Below are positions 59,339 to 64,000 of a DNA stretch of 64,000 nucleotides, one piece after another. Within the stretch, counting starts at the first letter, position 1. Each line of letters begins with the position of its first letter. Made by a program: the position numbers and the translations under genes. This DNA comes from SIG440 sp045120135 (GTDB lineage Bacteria > Bacillota > Clostridia > Monoglobales > Monoglobaceae), in contig JBGVEN010000015.1 of the NCBI GenBank assembly GCA_045120135.1, positions 1 to 64,000 on the forward strand, in the 5' to 3' direction. The notes beneath the pieces were generated by a model. That model worked only from the letters and a program-made list of their open reading frames with translations. It did not search any database and was not told the origin of the DNA.

Positions 59339-60007
59339 TTAAATAATCTTTTTTTGTAATTTTAAAGCAAACAAATCAGGAATTTTCTCTGCTAATTCAC
59401 CAAAAAGCTCCTGCTTCACACAGGTTGCTTTAATCGGTAAGCCTGTCTCCTTGGAAACCTTTGCTGCATAGTCAAGAGAATTCAGCACATCGTCTGCTGT
59501 TGTTTCTTCACCAAGATTTGAATTGTTCACTATGCCAGTAAACTTGATTTTACCTGCCGTTTCAATCTCGTGCATAACCTCAAGTGTTGTTAAAGCGTCA
59601 CGGGTAAGCGGACGATAACAATTGATAACAAATAACATATCGTAGTTATCCTCTTCCAGAATGCCTCCTGAGTATCTGCCTAATGCATAAGCGCCACGGT
59701 CGTCGCCGCCTATATCAATAACAGCACATTTGGACTTATCATCGATTACCGAATACATATCCTGCGGAAGGGCAGGTATATCCACATTGGTATTTGCATA
59801 TTCGGAACAAATCAGCTTTATCCCTTCTGCCTCAAGTTCCGACTGGCTGTCCTTTGTTCTGAAATACGGATTAACTATATCAAGATCAGCAATTGTAACA
59901 TTATTACACATCTTTTTTAAGTCAAATGCCATATTTACGGCAATGTTGGTTTTGCCGCTGCCATAATGACCTGCAAGAAGTGTTATTCTCTTATAATTAT
60001 AATTCAT
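59339..60007 (-). CDS. ParA/MinD-type P-loop ATPase in the oxidoreductase operon
   Basis: A 222-residue SIMIBI-class NTPase. Its Walker A is GHYGSGKT near the N-terminus, with ADLDIVNPYFR as switch I and CAVIDIGGDDRGAYALG as the Walker B region. It resembles cobyrinate/ParA-like proteins. It is first in the T-box operon, ahead of vorD. I set the start at the ATG with GGAG about 8 bases upstream. In-frame codons further upstream lie in the T-box and are not coding. Possible roles are Fe-S or cofactor handling, or regulation, for the oxidoreductase. None is proven. Confidence 0.82.
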   Translation of the reverse strand: MNYNYKRITLLAGHYGSGKTNIAVNMAFDLKKMCNNVTIADLDIVNPYFRTKDSQSELEAEGIKLICSEYANTNVDIPALPQDMYSVIDDKSKCAVIDIGGDDRGAYALGRYSGGILEEDNYDMLFVINCYRPLTRDALTTLEVMHEIETAGKIKFTGIVNNSNLGEETTADDVLNSLDYAAKVSKETGLPIKATCVKQELFGELAEKIPDLFALKLQKKII

Positions 60008-60058
60008 TTTGCATTCTCCGTCATCATGTAAAAAATGGTTAATGTAATAAATAAAAAG

Positions 60059-60085
60059 CCGCCTCAAAGAAAAGCTTTGAGACGG
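60059..60085 (-). terminator. T-box terminator before the vor operon
   Basis: CCG-CTCAAAG pairs with CTTTGAG-CGG, followed by CTTTTTATTT on the minus strand. It directly follows the T-box motif and precedes the ATPase gene. Confidence 0.88.
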
Positions 60086-60325
60086 GTAAAAATACTCGCG
60101 GTACCACTCAAATTGCGGAAAACCTCCGCCACTCACCGGACTCCACCAAGCCCTTTGCAGTTAACGCAGCAATTACGGAAGGTATCTACTGACCAAGGCG
60201 TTGGCGTTCTGACCTTCAGCTCGGAAGTGAGGGGTACATTGAAGCTACTGCTATCGGTTTGCACCACCCACCGATTCTCTGTGAAGCCGACCGCTCCGTA
60301 CCTTCTTCGTCATAGCTTTTCAATT
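60059..60325 (-). promoter_or_regulatory. T-box leader, probable Leu (CUC) specifier
   Basis: A tRNA-sensing leader. The T-box core AGTGGTACCGCGAG (minus strand) is at 60095-60108. Stem I base pairs AGCT and GAAG on the 5' side (60305-60317) with CTTC and AGCT on the 3' side. Just before the 3' CTTC the minus strand reads CTC then A (60228-60231), the expected specifier plus purine, meaning Leu. The apical ATCGGT/ACCGAT helix with GGGTGGTGCAA is characteristic of this class. Leu fits the downstream branched-chain enzymes. The codon assignment is by hand, and other readings such as ACC or CCC are possible nearby. Confidence 0.88.
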
Positions 60326-60331
60326 CTTTGT

Positions 60332-60360
60332 ATTATACCACTCATTTTGGGTATTGTCAA
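60332..60360 (-). promoter_or_regulatory. Consensus promoter of the T-box vor operon
   Basis: A perfect TTGACA (60355-60360), 17 bases, TATAAT (60332-60337) on the minus strand. Confidence 0.9.
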
Positions 60361-60399
60361 TAGATTTTCCAGTATTTTTTAACATATTTCCACAAAAAA

Positions 60400-61239
60400 T
60401 CATACTTTATCCCTGACAGCATTTACAAGAGTATTTATATTTCTAAAACTGTTCGGTGACTGCAAAAAACGGTTCTTAAACACCTTTGAAAAGTACGTCA
60501 CAGACTGAAATCCGGATCTGTAACATATCTCGCTGATTGTAAAGTTCGAATATCTTATCAGGTCTTTTGCATAAAACAAACGCAGATCCTGAAGATAATC
60601 TCTTATACTTATTCCAAACTTCTTGGAAAATTGAGAACTGAGGTAATTCGACGAATATGAGACCTCTTTTGCTATATCCGCGACCTTTATCTGGTTGTGG
60701 AAGTTCTTGTGTATAAACGAGAGTGCGTCCTTTAATTTATCGTTGGTATCTTCAGGAGCGGGTTGCTTGCTGTTGCGCATAATAAGTATAAAAAACTGTT
60801 CAAGTATATTCAGGCACAACTCGTCTTTTGCCGGGGAATCATCCATTTCGCTGCATTCAAGAAGCATTGCTGTAAGAACCTCTGCTTTTTCAAACTCAGC
60901 CCCTAAAAGATTGGCACTTACAGGAAATTTTTCAAAATGACAATTAGGGTTAACGTAATAGTAATAGAAAGCATTTGAAACATTTACTTTTAATGCCGTG
61001 GTATAAACGCCTTCATCAATATCCACATTATGAATATCGTTGGGCGAAATAAGAAAAATACTCCCCGTTGTAAATGGTATAGATTTACCGTTAATCACAT
61101 GAGTTCCGCTACCTTCGGTAAAAAAATACAATTCAAAGGTTGCGTGCCAATGGGGGGTTGATGTTGTATCAGGATTTGCAAAACGCACATTATAGAGTGT
61201 ATCACAATCCGTACACCAAATTATTTCATTTTCCGTCAT
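60400..61239 (-). CDS. AraC family transcriptional regulator with cupin sensor domain
   Basis: A 279-residue regulator. The N-terminal cupin-type sensor (about 1-130) has a HWHATFELYF metal-type motif and a FTTGSIFLISPNDIHNV segment. The C-terminal double helix-turn-helix (about 175-275) ends in the SNFTISEICYRSGFQSVTYFSKVFKNRF region. Such proteins usually respond to a sugar. It is divergent from a second AraC regulator and a GH3 enzyme. Confidence 0.92.
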   Translation of the reverse strand: MTENEIIWCTDCDTLYNVRFANPDTTSTPHWHATFELYFFTEGSGTHVINGKSIPFTTGSIFLISPNDIHNVDIDEGVYTTALKVNVSNAFYYYYVNPNCHFEKFPVSANLLGAEFEKAEVLTAMLLECSEMDDSPAKDELCLNILEQFFILIMRNSKQPAPEDTNDKLKDALSFIHKNFHNQIKVADIAKEVSYSSNYLSSQFSKKFGISIRDYLQDLRLFYAKDLIRYSNFTISEICYRSGFQSVTYFSKVFKNRFLQSPNSFRNINTLVNAVRDKV

Positions 61240-61262
61240 ACTTATCTCCCCCTTTGAAAGTT

Positions 61263-61291
61263 ATTATACAATTTTCTCCCGTTAAAATCAA
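61263..61291 (-). promoter_or_regulatory. Promoter of the leftward araC gene
   Basis: TTGATT (61286-61291), 17 bases, TATAAT (61263-61268) on the minus strand, 23 bases before the ATG. Confidence 0.7.
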
Positions 61292-61414
61292 CATTTTTAA
61301 TCCTAAAACAAAAAAACCTTTAAAAAATGCAAGTTTTTAACCAAATAAAGTAAAACTTTTATTCAAAATTATGTTATGATATATATATATCCGCTACTTG
61401 GAGGAGGTGTAAAA

Positions 61415-62212
61415 ATGTCAAACAAAAGAAAAACAAATGTTGTTAATTATTCGCTGAAAGCGACCGAATCCATTTGTTTGAATAATCCTGACGGCTTTAT
61501 GCTTATAATCATCAAGTCGGGAAACGGAATTTTTCTTTTAAACGGCAAGAAATACGCCTACAGTCCGGGCACTGCTATAATACTTTCCTGCGTTGACTAT
61601 TTTCAAAAGCTGTACGAGAGCTCTGACACCACGCTTATGGTTCTTGAATTTTTTGACGATGTTTTTTCCGGAAGAATGCTTGAGTTTTTTAATATTGCTC
61701 TACTCCCCCATTCTCTGATACTTGGCAAACAATTTGACAGCATTGTTAAGATTTTTGATATGCTTCAGCTAGAATGTTCCTCCCGATTGAAACACGGAAA
61801 TCTGTTTGCTCATAACATCATAAAAGAAATTTTAATTTTTGTTATGGACAAATCCGGTCAAGGACTACCGAATATTTCCCAGGACATAAAAACAGGTCTC
61901 GCTTTGCTTTATACGTATGAACATTTCCGCGAACCAATTAGTCTTGAACAGGTTGCATCGCATATACATTATTCTGCCAACTACTTCCATCACAGTTTTA
62001 GAAAAAATACAGGTATTCCGTTTAAAAAATTTTTGCATAATCTTCGATTGACATATTCTGCAAATCTGTTATTATATACTGAGGAATCAGTTTCCGAAAT
62101 ATGTTTTGACAGCGGATTTAATTCCATTCAATATTTTTCAACATCATTTAAGAAAAATTTTGGTTGCTCACCCCGTGACTTCCGTAAAGCTATTAAAGGA
62201 GATGATTTGTAA
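61415..62212 (+). CDS. AraC family transcriptional regulator
   Basis: A 265-residue AraC/XylS-type regulator. The N-terminal cupin-like sensor (about 20-130) contains KYAYSPGTAIILSC. The C-terminal HTH pair has SLEQVASHIHYSANYFHHSFRKNTG and SVSEICFDSGFNSIQYFSTSFKKNFG. I start at the ATG after GGAGGAGGTG; an earlier in-frame ATG has no ribosome site. Its stop overlaps the GH3 start (TAATG). It probably controls that glycosidase in response to a sugar. Confidence 0.9.
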   Translation: MSNKRKTNVVNYSLKATESICLNNPDGFMLIIIKSGNGIFLLNGKKYAYSPGTAIILSCVDYFQKLYESSDTTLMVLEFFDDVFSGRMLEFFNIALLPHSLILGKQFDSIVKIFDMLQLECSSRLKHGNLFAHNIIKEILIFVMDKSGQGLPNISQDIKTGLALLYTYEHFREPISLEQVASHIHYSANYFHHSFRKNTGIPFKKFLHNLRLTYSANLLLYTEESVSEICFDSGFNSIQYFSTSFKKNFGCSPRDFRKAIKGDDL

Positions 62213-63783
62213 TGAAAGAACTTAACATCAATGACTTGACTTTAGAACAAAAAATTGGACAACTTCTTTGTGTTCGAGGTTTTATTGACGAAAAAGACGA
62301 AGCGTTCGTTATGGAGATGGTTAAAAAGAAGGCTGTCGGAGCAATTCAGATGGGATATTTTGAAGGCTGCCGCGAGAAAATTGCCGAAATAAACGAGCTT
62401 GCAGGCTACCCCATTCTTATCTGTGCAAATATGGAATACGGCTATGCCGGAACAAAGCTTAAATATCCTGCGCAAATGGCGCTTTCTGCAACTAACGACC
62501 CAAAGCTTGCATACGAAGCTGCACGTGTCTCCGCAATTGAAGCAAAAGCTGATGGTTTTAATGTTATGTGGGCACCGGTTGTTGACCTTTGCAGCGAAGG
62601 AAAGCTTTGCAAAAACACCAGAACCTTTAGCGACGATACAGATACAACCACCGAATTTGGCTGTGCTGTTATCAAAGCATATCAGGACGAGGGAATGATT
62701 TCAACAGCAAAGCACTTTCCCAGTCCCTGTGACGGAAAGAACGACTCACACTTCGTACATAACGATTCTCAACACACCGAAGAAGAGCTTTATACAAAAA
62801 ATATGGTTCCGTACATAGAAGCAATAAAGCGTTGCGGTCTTACAGGCATTATGACTTCCCACACCGTTTTCGAAAAGATTGACCCGGGTGTTCCTGCTAC
62901 ATTCTCAAAAAAAATTCTTTCAATGATACGCAAAGCGGGCTTTGACGGAGTTATTATGTCCGATTCACTTGCTATGATGAGTGTTGTCAGACTTTACGGT
63001 GATTTGGACAGCATTTGGATGGCAATTGAGGCAGGTAACGATATGGTTCTTCCCAACTATCGTCTCACATTCAAGGAATCCTATGAATATCTTCTGGAAT
63101 CATACAAACAAGGTAAATTCTCCGAGGAAAGACTAAACGATGCAGTTCAGCATGTTCTTAACGCACAGAAATTCACTCTTAAGAAGGCATCGTCTGGCCA
63201 CCTTACCGACGAGCATATAAACACCATTGAAGAACTGAACAAACGCAGTCTCTGCTTTGTAGGTCGTGATGGATTTACCGCAAAGCTTGATGATAACAAA
63301 AAGAAATTGTTTGTACTTTTCAGCGAAAACTTTTATCCTTATGATAGTTCAATCAACGAGGAGCTTGAAGCAAAAGAATTTTACTTTTATAAAAATGTTC
63401 TTCTCCATAAGGAACAGATTCTTAAGGAATACCCTGATGCAGAGGTTGTAATAATCAGTGACTACCCCAATCATGTTCAGAACGAAAAGGTGCTTGTTGC
63501 AGCACAAAAAGCTGAAGAAATAATCTTCTGCACTTTCTGCAGACCTCAAAGCTATCAGGGCAGTGACGGTATCAACGAAAGAGCCTGCTACCTTATCAAC
63601 TGCTTCCACGAAAAAACTGTAAGTGTTCTTCACACAGGTAATCCTTACGAAGTACAAAAATTCCCTGTTGCAAAAAGAATTTTCCTTGGTCATCTTGGCG
63701 GAGACAGCCTTAAGTACACATTAAAGGCAATGAAAGGTGAATTTACTCCATCAGGCAAAATTCCAGTTAAGGTAAATTTATAA
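62212..63783 (+). CDS. Glycoside hydrolase family 3, NagZ-like (beta-N-acetylhexosaminidase)
   Basis: A 523-residue enzyme, no signal peptide. The N-terminal TIM barrel has KHFPSPCDGKNDSHF with Asp178-His180 (the acid/base dyad typical of NagZ-type GH3). GFDGVIMSDSLAMM contains the nucleophile Asp251. About 180 C-terminal residues form a second domain (FVLFSENF region) not found in small NagZ proteins. It is likely to cleave N-acetylhexosamine units from glycans or muropeptides. It is translationally coupled to the AraC gene before it. Confidence 0.9.
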   Translation: MKELNINDLTLEQKIGQLLCVRGFIDEKDEAFVMEMVKKKAVGAIQMGYFEGCREKIAEINELAGYPILICANMEYGYAGTKLKYPAQMALSATNDPKLAYEAARVSAIEAKADGFNVMWAPVVDLCSEGKLCKNTRTFSDDTDTTTEFGCAVIKAYQDEGMISTAKHFPSPCDGKNDSHFVHNDSQHTEEELYTKNMVPYIEAIKRCGLTGIMTSHTVFEKIDPGVPATFSKKILSMIRKAGFDGVIMSDSLAMMSVVRLYGDLDSIWMAIEAGNDMVLPNYRLTFKESYEYLLESYKQGKFSEERLNDAVQHVLNAQKFTLKKASSGHLTDEHINTIEELNKRSLCFVGRDGFTAKLDDNKKKLFVLFSENFYPYDSSINEELEAKEFYFYKNVLLHKEQILKEYPDAEVVIISDYPNHVQNEKVLVAAQKAEEIIFCTFCRPQSYQGSDGINERACYLINCFHEKTVSVLHTGNPYEVQKFPVAKRIFLGHLGGDSLKYTLKAMKGEFTPSGKIPVKVNL

Positions 63784-63797
63784 TTCAAGCATTTTAA

Positions 63798-63824
63798 AAG
63801 GTCGATGCAATGCACCGACCTTTT
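63798..63824 (+). terminator. Terminator between convergent GH3 and membrane protein genes
   Basis: GGTCG...CGACC stem with flanking AAGG/CCTT and a TGCA repeat in the loop, then seven Ts on the plus strand. It lies directly after the GH3 stop. It is likely bidirectional, since the facing gene's stop is at 63826. Confidence 0.75.
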
Positions 63825-63825
63825 T

Positions 63826-64000
63826 TTATTCTGTAAGATATTTATATGAAATTGTTTTAAGCAAAAATCCAAGGCTTTGAACAAAAAATATAATTCCTAT
63901 CACCTTATTAAATCCAACCAATTCATCAAACGGCTTAATAAGCGACGCCGTTCCCGACATAAGCTCTATCCAGCCGATTACGGCAAAAGCTTTCCAACAA
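63826..64000 (-). CDS. C-terminal end of a membrane protein (cut by window edge)
   Basis: A 57-codon partial ORF that enters from the right edge and stops at 63826 (TAA). The visible sequence has a hydrophobic stretch, a charged turn (SLIKPFDELVGFNK) and a second hydrophobic helix (VIGIIFFVQSLGFLLKTIS). It ends YKYLTE. It looks like the end of a multi-span membrane protein. The family cannot be named from this fragment. Confidence 0.5.
   Translation of the reverse strand, partial: CWKAFAVIGWIELMSGTASLIKPFDELVGFNKVIGIIFFVQSLGFLLKTISYKYLTE

Noticed and set aside
60008..60136. N-terminal extension of the ATPase gene through an upstream in-frame codon
   Set aside because: These bases form the T-box antiterminator and terminator. 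The ATG at 60007 has a ribosome site and begins right before the P-loop domain.
63690..63884. Small minus-strand ORF across the end of GH3
   Set aside because: It is antisense to the GH3 C-terminus and crosses the terminator. The convincing minus-strand ORF here is in another frame and ends at 63826.
1..64000. CRISPR array, tRNA genes or insertion sequence with terminal repeats
   Set aside because: I saw no regularly spaced repeats, no tRNA cloverleaf, and no transposase in any frame. The only recombinases are the serine enzyme and XerD.

Overview
The window looks like a chromosomal segment of an anaerobic, low-to-medium GC member of the Clostridia (Firmicutes). The evidence is gene content and order: a mreB-mreC-mreD-mrdA-minD-mgsA cluster, nusB next to xseA/xseB/ispA, spoIIM beside xerD, T-box and cobalamin riboswitch leaders, S-layer homology domains, sporulation genes (spoIIM, sigG, ymxH), and a ferredoxin-dependent 2-oxoacid oxidoreductase. 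I cannot fix the genus. Almost everything is transcribed leftwards (minus strand). The plus-strand exceptions are hlyIII, a patatin gene, dacF, a truncated sigG, and an araC/GH3 pair.

Layout, left to right. (1) 1-230: two tandem consensus promoters firing out of the left edge, probably an rRNA operon. (2) 341-5460: an Asn-type T-box leader, then aspS fused to gatC, gatA and gatB. This would be an indirect Asn-tRNA/Gln-tRNA pathway operon, but its GatA lacks both catalytic serines. (3) 5.5-13 kb: housekeeping genes (thrS, ispA, xseBA, a TsaD-like gene, nusB, an Asp23 protein) and a two-gene chromate-type transporter. (4) 13.1-15.9 kb: hlyIII, patatin, dacF. (5) 15.9-19.8 kb: a cobalamin riboswitch controlling an S-layer-anchored DUF4430-like/beta-propeller protein and a DUF4430 lipoprotein. 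(6) 19.9-27.7 kb: xerD, spoIIM, proC, aminotransferase, dipeptidase, yraN, rnhB, rbgA, lepB, rplS. (7) 27.7-31.2 kb: two tandem metallo-beta-lactamase-fold paralogues. (8) 31.2-41.6 kb: the rod-shape/division cluster with maf, a Gx transporter, a NusG-II protein, a U32 protease-family enzyme, zapA and a NUDIX hydrolase. (9) 41.7-52.8 kb: gdhA, an HI0933 flavoprotein, rluB, prs, a GH20 enzyme, a secreted deacetylase-like protein, pncB, ymxH. (10) 52.9-54.8 kb: sigG cut off after about 96 codons and facing a convergent large serine recombinase with a small overlapping ORF. (11) 54.8-60.4 kb: a Leu-type T-box leader ahead of a ParA-like ATPase, a four-subunit 2-oxoacid:ferredoxin oxidoreductase, ilvE and an amidohydrolase. 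(12) 60.4-64 kb: two divergent AraC regulators, a GH3 glycosidase, and the C-terminus of a membrane protein cut by the window edge.

The most striking points are these. The sporulation sigma factor gene sigG is interrupted in an arrangement like the skin element of sigK, with no 3' half in this window. An AspRS-GatC fusion is encoded with an apparently catalytically dead, N-terminally short GatA under tRNA-Asn T-box control. A B12-riboswitch-controlled pair of cell-surface DUF4430 proteins suggests corrinoid capture. A T-box-controlled operon joins branched-chain 2-oxoacid oxidoreductase with IlvE. No CRISPR array, tRNA or complete rRNA gene was seen.
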